Assembly: GCA_016342415.1 (NCBI GenBank)
Contig: JAEIOD010000002.1
Coordinates: 1 to 64,000, forward strand
Direction of reading: 5' to 3'
Length of the DNA stretch: 64,000 bases
Source: Clostridiales bacterium
GTDB taxonomy: Bacteria; Bacillota; Clostridia; Peptostreptococcales; Acidaminobacteraceae
In this document: positions 55,611-63,714 of the stretch, one piece after another
Position numbering within the stretch: the stretch's first letter is position 1
How the letters are laid out: every line of letters starts with the position of its first letter
Program-made: the position numbers and the translations under genes
Notes under the pieces: generated by a model
Database searches by the model: none
Told to the model about the DNA's origin: nothing
The model's input: only the letters and a program-made list of their open reading frames with translations

Positions 55611-56921
55611 CTAGTTTTCAAATACTGTTTGTTCAGTAACTTCAACTGTTAATGCATGTAATGCTTTTTCTACAATTCTTCTTCTTACTTTGACTTCTTC
55701 TTCAGCACTTAGATTTGGATCACCAAGTGGATGAGGAATAGCAATAGCAGGAACAATTCTGTTAGCTCCAACTGTTAATGAAATTGGAACAACTGTACAG
55801 ATGTGTACTACTGGGATACCTGATTCTTCAATACCCTTAACCATCGTTGCACCGCAACGAGTACAAGTGCCTCACGTAGAAGTTAAGATAACAGCATCAA
55901 CGCCATCAGCAATTAACTCTTTCGTGAATTCTCTAGCAAATGCTAAAGAGTTCTTTACAGAAGTACCGTTTCCAGTAGTTGTGTAGAAGTATTTGTATAA
56001 CTCACCAATTTCACCTGCTCGCTCTTTTTCTCTTAAAATATCAACTGGTAATACTCTATCAGAGTCAGCGTTACAATAAACTGGATCGAACCCACCATGA
56101 GCAGTTTCGTAAGTTTCTGAACATAAGTCATTAACTGTAGAAATATCATATCTACCATAGTTTTGAGCAGATGATGATGCAATTCTATCCGGGTTTCCTT
56201 TAGGAACGATACCACCAGAAGTAACCAATGCAATTTTTGCTTTAGATAAATCCAAGATAGCTTTTCCAGGCTCTACATTATCAAATATAGGCATAGGATA
56301 CTCCGTTTCGAAGTCGTTGCCTTTTAATTTAGCAACTAACATATCAACAGCTCTTTCAGCTCCGATTTTTTCTTCGAATACATTTTTTCTAATACCACGA
56401 GCTAAGTAGCCTTCTTCAGCTGGCGTACCGATAGCTTCGTTTCTAGCAACTTTTAAAGTCATTTTAGCTAATGCTGGAACGGCTTTTCTCATAGTTGCTG
56501 CTGAGTTACCAGTCGCGATAGTGTATACAAATTTCTTGTACATATCAGCACCTGGATTCTCTATATACATAGCAGTAACTGCTGGTACGTTAAGTACATC
56601 AATTACTTCTTTTGACATAGCACCACATGCTACACCATATCTACCAGCGTTGAATGCAGGTCCTGCAACAAACACGTCTGGGTTATATGCTTTAATCATA
56701 TCAATAATCTCAGCTTTAACTTCGTCGATATTCTCGTTGAAGTATGAGTCGCCACAGATTACTGTAGCAACGATTTCAGCCTCTTCACCGAATGCTTTGT
56801 TAAGTGCCATACCTGGTCCAACAAAACCTTCTCTAATTTCTGGCTTGATATCAGCTTTTTCTTCTCCACCTATACCGGCATAGAACTGATTGATATAATG
56901 AATTACTCTTAATTTGCTCAT
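55611..56921 (-). CDS. grdB: Glycine reductase selenoprotein B (GrdB), with in-frame UGA read as selenocysteine
   Basis: The gene encodes 436 residues if the UGA at 55874-55872 is read as selenocysteine (residue 350): ILTSTUGTCTRCGATMVKGI, where U350-GT-C353-TR-C356 is the redox site. Protein B binds glycine as a Schiff base together with the pyruvoyl subunit and activates the C-N bond. Without recoding the frame ends early, and a spurious 77-aa ORF would be called downstream. A stem-loop (SECIS) directly follows the UGA. Start ATG 56921 has GAGGTGG upstream; the in-frame GTG at 56930 lies in that site. U350 matches the position known in Eubacterium acidaminophilum GrdB. Confidence 0.96.
55845..55859 (-). 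promoter_or_regulatory. SECIS-like hairpin in grdB
   Basis: On the minus strand, 12 nt after the UGA, CGTTGC pairs with GCAACG around a GGT loop. A short stem with guanines in a tight loop, placed just downstream of UGA, is the form recognised by bacterial SelB. Confidence 0.75.
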
Positions 56922-57078
56922 TTTATCCACCTCTAAACTCTTATATGCACGTTTTCACGTTATCCGATTTACGGTATTTCTTAATTTTAATAGTTCAACG
57001 AACTATTCTTACAATAATTTGGAATCAAAATGTTGCCGCATTATTTCAATGGGTTAGATCAAAATAACACTCTTGTTA

Positions 57079-57555
57079 CTATAAGTATTTACAGAACTCG
57101 CCTCTGATGTTGTTCATTTCAGTCTCAATCTCTTCAACTTCAAGAACCATTTCCATCATACCGATTTGCTCGTCATATACATCAAAGTTTACAGCGTCTT
57201 TGAAAGTAGGCTCAACTGCATGGTACACAGATAATCCTAATTCAACACCTGCAAGTGATCCAGCGAAAGTTGGATCTCCAGCAGTTACTGTTTCTGCAGC
57301 TAAACCTGCAGATTCTGCTTCGGCAGCACCAAATACCACAACGATATTTTCAGCTCCATGTTCTTCTGTTAATGCTTTAACCCTATTTTGATTTTCCAAA
57401 TCCATTGCACCTGCAGCCGTTCAGACAAAACATTCTGTTGCTGAATATACTACAGTAGCAGTTGAAACAGTCTTTACACACTCTTCAATTGCTTGACCCG
57501 GCACGCCATCACGGTCACCGATAATGATTACTTTTTTATTTTCTAAAATATTCAT
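57079..57555 (-). CDS. grdA: Glycine reductase selenoprotein A (GrdA), with in-frame UGA read as selenocysteine
   Basis: The gene encodes 158 aa, exactly the usual GrdA length, when the UGA at 57423-57421 is read as selenocysteine (residue 45). The N-terminal part reads [20 protein letters not shown] and the active site [20 protein letters not shown], a C-x-x-U redox motif. Protein A carries the carboxymethyl group on its selenol from protein B to protein C and is re-reduced by thioredoxin. Without recoding only a 108-aa C-terminal fragment would be called. Start ATG 57555 follows AAAGGA. It lies between grdE and grdB. Confidence 0.96.
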
Positions 57556-57587
57556 TTAAGTCGTCCTTTCGTTATCTACGGTTTCTA

Positions 57588-58874
57588 CTAGAAAGTTCTA
57601 GCAGTTAATTTATTAAATCCTAATTCGTTAGTAGCACCTGTGATAATTTGAATCTCAGCTACAATACTACCGTCTTCTTTTAATGATCCATTGAATCCAC
57701 CAGCAACAGTATCAGTATAATCTAACATACCAATAATTCTGTCCATTGGAGGTAATGTAATTACTTCGTTAGCATTTCCACCAGTAACAACTGCATCAGC
57801 AGCTTTATCAGCATCTGCTAAAGATTGTGAAGAACCATCTTGACCAGCATACTCATCTGTTACTATAACAGTCTTAACACCTTTACCTTCAATTTTCTTG
57901 CAGTTCATGATTAAATCTGTATCAGGGTTACCAAATCCTTCTTGAGAAACAACTACGCCGTCAAGACCCATGTACTCAGTTAACTTTGCAGTCCAATCAG
58001 ATGATCTTTCTTTATCAGCTAAGAATACGTTCTCGTTAGTAATGATAACACCCATAAAGTTAATTTCCTTACCGTGTTGTGCATATAAGTTTCTAATGAT
58101 TGGGTTGTTCAAGTGATGGTAAGTTGTGTTCTTGTCACATGCTGACACACAGTTACCGCTTAAAATAGCGCCATCCATTACTTCAGTTGGATATAAAATT
58201 GTTGGTACAATTTTCTTTGCATCAACACCATATACGTAAGTATCATGTAATAAACCTTGAGTTTGAAGCATGTATACATATCCTACTTTTGGTAACTCAG
58301 GATAGTCATTAGCTTGTTCAAATAATGGTTTAGTTTCAAATACTTCTACTTCGTCTGGTGTTAATTCTTTAGCCAACTCACCTAAGTAAAGAGCTGCTGT
58401 TAAACCTGCGTTTCTTGCAGCTGCTTCATACTCGTATTGAGTTAAGCCTTCATTTGCTTCAATTACTACTACTACATTATTAAGTTTTGAGAATGGTGTA
58501 TATTCTGCACCAATTCCACTCATATCGATGATACCTTCTTGGAATCCAACGATCTTACCAGCTGTAACAACTGCAGCACCCTTAAGTACATGAGTTCTTC
58601 CGCTACCAACTGTTCCTACTTTGTTCTTTACTCCAGGGAAAATTCCACCATTGCCAGAGACTTTTACTCTTGGCTCAATTACATCTTTAACGGGTGTAAT
58701 TCTTGTTGATTCTCCTGGTTTAGCTAACTCGATGTTAATATTAGCGATATGGTCATCTTGTAATAATAACTCAGTTAACTCAGTTTTATTTACAAATAAT
58801 GTTCCATTCTCAACTTTACTAACATCCCCAAACTGAACATCACTTATAATGATATTTCCCAGTTCTAAACGCAT
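57588..58874 (-). CDS. grdE: Glycine reductase complex component B, pyruvoyl proprotein
   Basis: The 428-aa precursor is cleaved before a Cys to give two subunits, the C-terminal one carrying a pyruvoyl cofactor that binds glycine. The cleavage Cys is in LSGNCVSACDKN. With start ATG 58874 it is C242, the same number as in Eubacterium acidaminophilum. The frame is open to a GTG at 58883, but that codon is part of the AGGAGGTGG ribosome-binding site, which fixes the ATG. It is the first structural subunit of the operon, after trxA. Confidence 0.95.
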   Translation of the reverse strand: MRLELGNIIISDVQFGDVSKVENGTLFVNKTELTELLLQDDHIANINIELAKPGESTRITPVKDVIEPRVKVSGNGGIFPGVKNKVGTVGSGRTHVLKGAAVVTAGKIVGFQEGIIDMSGIGAEYTPFSKLNNVVVVIEANEGLTQYEYEAAARNAGLTAALYLGELAKELTPDEVEVFETKPLFEQANDYPELPKVGYVYMLQTQGLLHDTYVYGVDAKKIVPTILYPTEVMDGAILSGNCVSACDKNTTYHHLNNPIIRNLYAQHGKEINFMGVIITNENVFLADKERSSDWTAKLTEYMGLDGVVVSQEGFGNPDTDLIMNCKKIEGKGVKTVIVTDEYAGQDGSSQSLADADKAADAVVTGGNANEVITLPPMDRIIGMLDYTDTVAGGFNGSLKEDGSIVAEIQIITGATNELGFNKLTARTF

Positions 58875-58920
58875 GGATGCCACCTCCTAAAAAACTATGT
58901 TTAAAAACCACTTTATTTAT

Positions 58921-58962
58921 ATTATGCGAGGTCCCCCAATTGAAAATAAAACCTCGCATAAT
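58921..58962 (-). other. Intercistronic hairpin between trxA and grdE
   Basis: ATTATGCGAGGT (58921-58932) pairs perfectly with ACCTCGCATAAT (58951-58962) over 12 bp with an 18-nt loop, just after the trxA stop. It lacks a T-run, so it is more likely an mRNA processing or stability element than a terminator. Confidence 0.6.
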
Positions 58963-58970
58963 TTCACACA

Positions 58971-59288
58971 TTAGATATGTGCTTCAATCATATTTTTGAT
59001 ACCTTCTCTAGTAGCATCATCTTTTGTTACTTCTCCAACTTTTTCTCCATCTTTGTAAAGAATGATTGTTGGTAAACCTAAAACTCTTTGAGAAATTGCT
59101 AATCTTCTAGCTTTCATAGTGTTTAACTTTGAGAACACAACTTTACCATCGTATTCAGCAGCTAACTCCTCTACATCAGGCATAAGAGCTTTACAAGGCT
59201 CGCATCCATCTGACCAGTAGTCAACTAATACAAAACCGTTTGCATCTAAAACATTTTCTTGAAAGTTATCTTTATCTAGTATTAACAT
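58971..59288 (-). CDS. trxA: Thioredoxin (glycine reductase-associated)
   Basis: The 105-aa protein has active site [11 protein letters not shown]. The Gly-Cys-Glu-Pro-Cys form replaces the usual WCGPC and is typical of thioredoxins in grd operons, tuned to reduce selenoprotein [15 protein letters not shown] carries the cis-Pro. Start ATG 59288 has AAGGAGG; the in-frame ATG at 59312 does not. It is between trxB and grdE. Confidence 0.96.
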   Translation of the reverse strand: MLILDKDNFQENVLDANGFVLVDYWSDGCEPCKALMPDVEELAAEYDGKVVFSKLNTMKARRLAISQRVLGLPTIILYKDGEKVGEVTKDDATREGIKNMIEAHI

Positions 59289-59370
59289 ACTAACCTCCTT
59301 ATAATTAAGCATATGCTTACCTATCTATTTCATTAATATAACTATTAATTAATGACTTGATTCTTCTGAC

Positions 59371-60318
59371 TTAGTGTCCGAACTTGTTATCAATGTATTT
59401 TTCAGCTTGAACAGCAGCAATTGCACCATCCGCTACAGCTGTAACAACTTGACGTAAAGATTTTTGTCTTACATCACCAGCACCGAATACACCTTCTACA
59501 TTTGTTTTCATATCTACATCTGTTAAAATGTAACCCGTTTGATCCAATTCGATCTTGTCTTTGAATAAAGACGTTTGCGGGATATAACCAACAAATACAA
59601 ATATGCCAAATGTACCATCATCTTCATGAGCATGATGTTCTGTTAATTCACCAGTCTCTCTATTTTTAATAACGATAGATTCAACCATACCATCACCTTT
59701 GATCTCAGCAATCTCAGAGTTCCAGATAAAGTCGATTTTTTCGTTCTTAAAAGCTTTCTCTTGAATTGACTTGGCTGCTCTTAATTCGTCTCTTCTATGT
59801 ACCAAAGTAACTTTTCTTGCAAACTTAGTTAAGAACATAGCTTCTTCTACTGCTGTGTCTCCACCACCAATTGCAAATACTTCAAAATCAGTAAAGAAGT
59901 CAGCATCACATGTAGCACAGTAAGAAACACCTTTACCAGTTAATTCTTTTTCACCCGGGCAACCCATTTTTCTTGGAGAAGCACCAGTAGCAATAATTAC
60001 TGCTTTAGCTTGGTATTCAGCACCTTCACATTTAACAACTTTGATGTCTTCGTTTAAGTTAACATCTAATACTGTCGCCTTAACTCTCTCTGCACCAAAC
60101 TCTTCAACTTGCTCTACCATTCTCGCTACTAACGAAGGACCAGTCTCGTCTTTGATACCACCTGGATAGTTAGCAACTTCTTCAGTAGTAACAATTTGTC
60201 CACCGTTTCTGTCTTTTTCAATAATCAAAGCAGACATTTTAGCTCTTGCAGCATATAAACCAGCAGATAAACCTGCAGGACCTGCACCTATGATAATCAC
60301 ATCATATAACTTGCTCAT
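59371..60318 (-). CDS. trxB: Thioredoxin reductase
   Basis: The 315-aa FAD enzyme has GAGPAGLSAGLYAARA (FAD site), the redox pair in SYCATCDADFF, GGGDTAVEEAMFL (NADPH site) and the C-terminal GVFGAGDVRQKSLRQVVTAV. It passes electrons from NADPH to the operon-encoded thioredoxin. Start ATG 60318 is set by AGGAGG; a more upstream in-frame start at 60363 would run into grdX. Confidence 0.97.
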   Translation of the reverse strand: MSKLYDVIIIGAGPAGLSAGLYAARAKMSALIIEKDRNGGQIVTTEEVANYPGGIKDETGPSLVARMVEQVEEFGAERVKATVLDVNLNEDIKVVKCEGAEYQAKAVIIATGASPRKMGCPGEKELTGKGVSYCATCDADFFTDFEVFAIGGGDTAVEEAMFLTKFARKVTLVHRRDELRAAKSIQEKAFKNEKIDFIWNSEIAEIKGDGMVESIVIKNRETGELTEHHAHEDDGTFGIFVFVGYIPQTSLFKDKIELDQTGYILTDVDMKTNVEGVFGAGDVRQKSLRQVVTAVADGAIAAVQAEKYIDNKFGH

Positions 60319-60337
60319 TTTAAATCCTCCTGTAAAA

Positions 60338-60715
60338 TTATATTCCAATTGATTCAATTGCACTTCTTATTAGTCTGAAATCAATCAATCTAAAATCATC
60401 CAATATACGTTCTGGCCATTCTTTTATTTCAGAATTATTAAGGAACTTTTTAGTTACTTCAATAGAACTTTCTATCATGGTTAAAGAATCTACATCCAAA
60501 GCTCCAACTTCTTCTGTCATCATAATCGATTTAAAAGGTGTCTCATTTGGCTTCACACTCCCTGTTAAAGGATGCGTTAATAATTTAGCACCTTTATGCA
60601 CTCTATCTCTACAATTTGTTAATACATCGAGAAATTTAGCGGTTTCCAAGTATTCAATTTTAATTGTTTCGTGATACGTCTCGTAGACGGATGCATTATT
60701 TGTGATTATAATCAT
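60338..60715 (-). CDS. grdX: GrdX family protein
   Basis: A 125-aa protein with the GrdX pattern: VLTNCRDRVHKGAKLLTHPL then TGSVKPNETPFKSIMM. It is conserved as the first gene of glycine reductase operons, and its function is unknown. Start ATG 60715 follows AAAGGA. The gene is the first one behind the riboswitch. Confidence 0.92.
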   Translation of the reverse strand: MIIITNNASVYETYHETIKIEYLETAKFLDVLTNCRDRVHKGAKLLTHPLTGSVKPNETPFKSIMMTEEVGALDVDSLTMIESSIEVTKKFLNNSEIKEWPERILDDFRLIDFRLIRSAIESIGI

Positions 60716-60775
60716 GATTGTCCTTTCTGGGGCATCTACTACATACCCAAGGGTTATAACCTAAATCTTTATATT

Positions 60776-60810
60776 AAAAAAAGGAAATGACAAATAAGCT
60801 TGCCACTTCC
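60776..60810 (-). terminator. Riboswitch-controlled intrinsic terminator in the grd leader
   Basis: On the minus strand GGAAGTGGCA pairs with TGTCATTTCC (hairpin 60810-60783) and is followed by TTTTTTT. It lies directly after the second aptamer and before grdX. Confidence 0.85.
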
Positions 60811-60811
60811 T

Positions 60812-60995
60812 CTGTTAATAACCTGAGAGTTTCTCCCTTTCTTAAAAGGAATTGCCCCGTCGGTGCAAATATATAGTTTGCTTTCCAGAGTTCTGTCCAA
60901 AACCGGTCCTTTTGCCTGAGAAATTCATTACATGCGGGCGTGCACATAATTTATGCCTTCGGCGACTAAAAAGTTCTCTCCCTGTTTCATCATTC
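60812..60995 (-). ncRNA. Tandem glycine riboswitch
   Basis: Two glycine aptamers follow each other on the minus strand. The first runs from CAGGGAGAGAAC through GTCGCCGAAGGC to TTTCTCAGGCAAAAGGACC. The second starts GACAGAACTCTGGAAAGC, continues GCACCGACGGGGCAA and ends AACTCTCAGGTTATTAACAG. These are the conserved gcvT-type motifs (GCCGAAGG-like internal element, CTCAGGCAAAAGGAC). The intrinsic terminator behind it makes a transcriptional ON switch likely: glycine favours read-through into grd. Confidence 0.93.
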
Positions 60996-61042
60996 AGAAT
61001 CTTTATATTTAATTGTTTGAGTATTAAATTTCTTACACGTTG

Positions 61043-61071
61043 ATTATATAAAATTAATTCTCGAATTGCAA
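61043..61071 (-). promoter_or_regulatory. Promoter of the glycine reductase operon
   Basis: On the minus strand TTGCAA (-35, 61071-61066) and TATAAT (-10, 61048-61043) are separated by exactly 17 bp. Transcription would start near 61036, about 40 nt before the first aptamer. Confidence 0.75.
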
Positions 61072-61128
61072 GAAAAAGAATGATATATTTTTGTCAAATT
61101 TAAAAAAACTCATTAAAACTTGCATTTT

Positions 61129-61147
61129 TGTGGAAACGTTTTCCACA
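61129..61147. promoter_or_regulatory. cre-like palindrome upstream of the grd promoter
   Basis: TGTGGAAA-CGT-TTTCCACA is a perfect 19-bp dyad. Its centre (GGAAACGTTTTCC) resembles the CcpA/LacI-family operator. It lies about 60 bp upstream of the -35 element. The 61072-61336 region contains nothing else recognised. Confidence 0.5.
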
Positions 61148-61336
61148 CTGAATACATTTATTCCTATTATTGTAGCATTTCCAACCAAATAACCAGCAAG
61201 TGCTAATTTAATTAGAGTGTTGAAGCAACTCAAATTAAGCAACTTATCGCTCAAATAAAAACAGCTTTACACTTATAAGTATTTAATTTAATGAACTTGC
61301 ATCGAATAGTATCACCATATGCTAAAAAAAAAAAAA

Positions 61337-61361
61337 ATAGCGACTGAAATAATCAATCGCT
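61337..61361 (-). terminator. Terminator of the Na/Pi cotransporter gene
   Basis: TAGCGACTGA pairs with TCAATCGCTA (one bulge) and is followed on the minus strand by an uninterrupted run of 13 T. Confidence 0.85.
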
Positions 61362-61377
61362 ACTTACATTTTTTATA

Positions 61378-63045
61378 TTATACTACCACACTATCTAAAA
61401 CAGCTGCTGCAATATTAGAGGCATGATCACCAATTCTTTCTAAATTGTTTATAATATCTAAGAATAAAACACCAGCAGCTGGCTGACATTTACCTTCATT
61501 CAATCTTCTAATATGTTTCTTACGAAGATTCTTTTCCATCAAGTCAATTTCACCTTCACGTTCAATAACCGATCTAGCCAATTCATGATCGACCTCTTTT
61601 ATAGCTGTAAGGGCTTGTTTATATGACTTAATAACTCTTTCACTCATGTGTTTGATTTCATCCATAGCACTTTCAGAGAAGTCCAATTTATTCTCAATTC
61701 TATATACTGTCATCTCAGCTAAATTATCAGAATGATCTCCAACTCTTTCAATATCACCGATTGTAGAGAACAGTCCATCGATCATTTCTCTTTGTTGATC
61801 TGAGATAGCGGTATTCGTAAGTTTAACAAGATACTGAGCTATTTCATGTTCCAATTCATTCACAATTCTTTCTGTTTTAAAAGTCTTCTTGGCTTTGTCC
61901 ATATTGCCTTCGATAAACGAATCAACAGCATATTGGAATTCTTTCATTGAGAGTCTTCCCATATGAAGCACTTCTCTAGAAACCTGAGCCATAGCAATTG
62001 ATGGCGTTTCCAAGATACGTTCATCAAGGTATTTAATACCTTCCACTTCATCTTTTTCATCTTCAGATTCTGGAATAATAATTTTAGCAAATCTTACAAG
62101 TAGTGGCGCAAACCATATCAAACCAGCTGTAGTCACTAAGTTAAAAGTAACGTGTGCTGCAGCAACTTGTCCAGCGACGTCAAATCCAAACTGAGCAGCT
62201 AAGATATCTTGAACAAACCATAAAGTGGCTCCTTTTAAGAATATTACAAAGACAATCGTACCGATTAAGTTAAATGTCAAATGCATGACAGCTGCTCTTC
62301 TGGCATTTTTATTAGCGCCAATAGAAGATAACATTGCAGTGACACATGTACCAATATTTGTTCCTAATAAAATTGGGAATGCAGCTGCTAAAGTTATATT
62401 GCCTGTTGCAGCCAAACCAACTAATATACCAGTTGTCGCAGAAGAAGACTGAACGATCGCCGTCATAGCAAATCCTACAAAAATTGCCGATGCAGTATTA
62501 AATATTCCACCTTCACCAAACGATTCAAGGATGTCCGCTAATATAGGATTGGCCTTTAAATCCGCCATTCCATGTTTCATTGTATCCATTCCTAAGAACA
62601 GTAAACCAAATCCTAGTAAGATTTGAGCATATTTTTTTGTTTTAGCATTTTTACTAAACATCATGATCATAACACCAAAGCCAATGGCAAACGGTGCTAC
62701 ATCTGTAAGTTTCAGAGCTACAATTACCGAAGTCATTGTTGTACCAATATTAGCACCCATAATAACGCCGATTGCTTGAGTCAGATTCATAATACCTGCA
62801 TTAACAAAACCTACGACCATAACCGTTGAAGCCGAACTACTTTGAACTATTGCAGTTACAAAAGCACCTACTGCAACGCCCATATAACGATTTGTCGTTA
62901 AGGCTCCTACAATAGACTTTAATTTATTTCCTGCTGCTTTTTCTAAACCTTCACTCATTAAGTTCATTCCATATAAGAATAATCCTAATCCCGAAAATAA
63001 GAACACAAACATTTCCCAACCTGGACTGTTTATCAATTCTTTCAT
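61378..63045 (-). CDS. Na/Pi cotransporter family protein with C-terminal PhoU-like domain
   Basis: The 555-aa protein has two NptA/PNaS repeats, each with the duplicated QSSSA motif (TAIVQSSSASTVMVVGFVNA and TAIVQSSSATTGILVGLAAT). A cytoplasmic PhoU-like four-helix domain fills about 355-550 (RVGDHSDNLAEM and RIGDHASNIAAA). It imports phosphate with sodium or serves in phosphate control. Start ATG 63045 follows AGGAGG; an upstream in-frame start at 63096 lacks a site. It stands alone between the grd operon and trmL. Confidence 0.93.
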   Translation of the reverse strand: MKELINSPGWEMFVFLFSGLGLFLYGMNLMSEGLEKAAGNKLKSIVGALTTNRYMGVAVGAFVTAIVQSSSASTVMVVGFVNAGIMNLTQAIGVIMGANIGTTMTSVIVALKLTDVAPFAIGFGVMIMMFSKNAKTKKYAQILLGFGLLFLGMDTMKHGMADLKANPILADILESFGEGGIFNTASAIFVGFAMTAIVQSSSATTGILVGLAATGNITLAAAFPILLGTNIGTCVTAMLSSIGANKNARRAAVMHLTFNLIGTIVFVIFLKGATLWFVQDILAAQFGFDVAGQVAAAHVTFNLVTTAGLIWFAPLLVRFAKIIIPESEDEKDEVEGIKYLDERILETPSIAMAQVSREVLHMGRLSMKEFQYAVDSFIEGNMDKAKKTFKTERIVNELEHEIAQYLVKLTNTAISDQQREMIDGLFSTIGDIERVGDHSDNLAEMTVYRIENKLDFSESAMDEIKHMSERVIKSYKQALTAIKEVDHELARSVIEREGEIDLMEKNLRKKHIRRLNEGKCQPAAGVLFLDIINNLERIGDHASNIAAAVLDSVVV

Positions 63046-63201
63046 AATGTAAAACTTCCTCCTAAATAAATTCACAATAACTAACAACGTTATCATACTA
63101 TAATCCGTTGTATCTTGTGTTAAGATTGTGTTAACTTTATTAACAATATTATCTTTAGGTTATTCATACAGCACAACACCGTCTCTCAACCAAAAAAATA
63201 A

Positions 63202-63232
63202 CAGGTTTTTGTGTATTTATCACAAAAACCTG
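63202..63232 (-). terminator. Terminator after trmL
   Basis: CAGGTTTTTGTG (63202-63213) pairs with CACAAAAACCTG (63221-63232); the minus-strand tail is TTATTTTTTT. Confidence 0.85.
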
Positions 63233-63246
63233 ATCTATAATCACAT

Positions 63247-63714
63247 TTACTTTAATCCTGGAAAATCCAATTGCCTTAAAGCTTCAAAGGCAACTATATT
63301 AACTGAATTTGAAAGATTTAAAGATCTTATATCTTCATGTTGTTTCATCGGAATCGTTATTTGATTTTCTTTATATTTTTCATGTAACCAGGCAGGTAAG
63401 CCGGCAGTCTCTTTTCCAAACATTATAAAAGCATTTTCAGAATAATTGACCTCAGTATAAAATCTATTTGTTTTGGTTGTTGCTAAATAGATCTCTTCGT
63501 TACCATACTTCTCTAAAAAGTCTTCAATCGACTCGTGAACTTCTAAATCTAATAAATGCCAGTAATCCAAACCTGCACGTTTTACCGCTTTGTCATCAAT
63601 ATTAAAACCCAATGGTTTGATTAAATGAAGTTTCATACCTGTTATTGCACACGTTCTTGCAATGGTACCTGTATTAGGTGGAATTTCTGGTTGATATAAT
63701 ACAATATTGATCAT
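63247..63714 (-). CDS. trmL: tRNA (cytidine/uridine-34-2'-O)-methyltransferase TrmL
   Basis: The 155-aa SPOUT methyltransferase modifies the wobble nucleotide of certain leucine tRNAs. The N-terminal YQPEIPPNTGTIARTCAITG and the trefoil-knot motifs FIMFGKETAGLPAWL and RSLNLSNSVNIVAFEALRQL are diagnostic. It overlaps the upstream CheX-like gene by one base (TAATG), so the two are co-transcribed. Confidence 0.95.
   Translation of the reverse strand: MINIVLYQPEIPPNTGTIARTCAITGMKLHLIKPLGFNIDDKAVKRAGLDYWHLLDLEVHESIEDFLEKYGNEEIYLATTKTNRFYTEVNYSENAFIMFGKETAGLPAWLHEKYKENQITIPMKQHEDIRSLNLSNSVNIVAFEALRQLDFPGLK

Noticed and set aside
55611..55844. A separate 77-aa protein starting MVKGIEESGI
   Set aside because: It is the C-terminal part of GrdB after the selenocysteine UGA.
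57079..57405. A separate 108-aa protein starting [10 protein letters not shown]
   Set aside because: It is the C-terminal part of GrdA after the selenocysteine UGA; the ATG is an internal Met.
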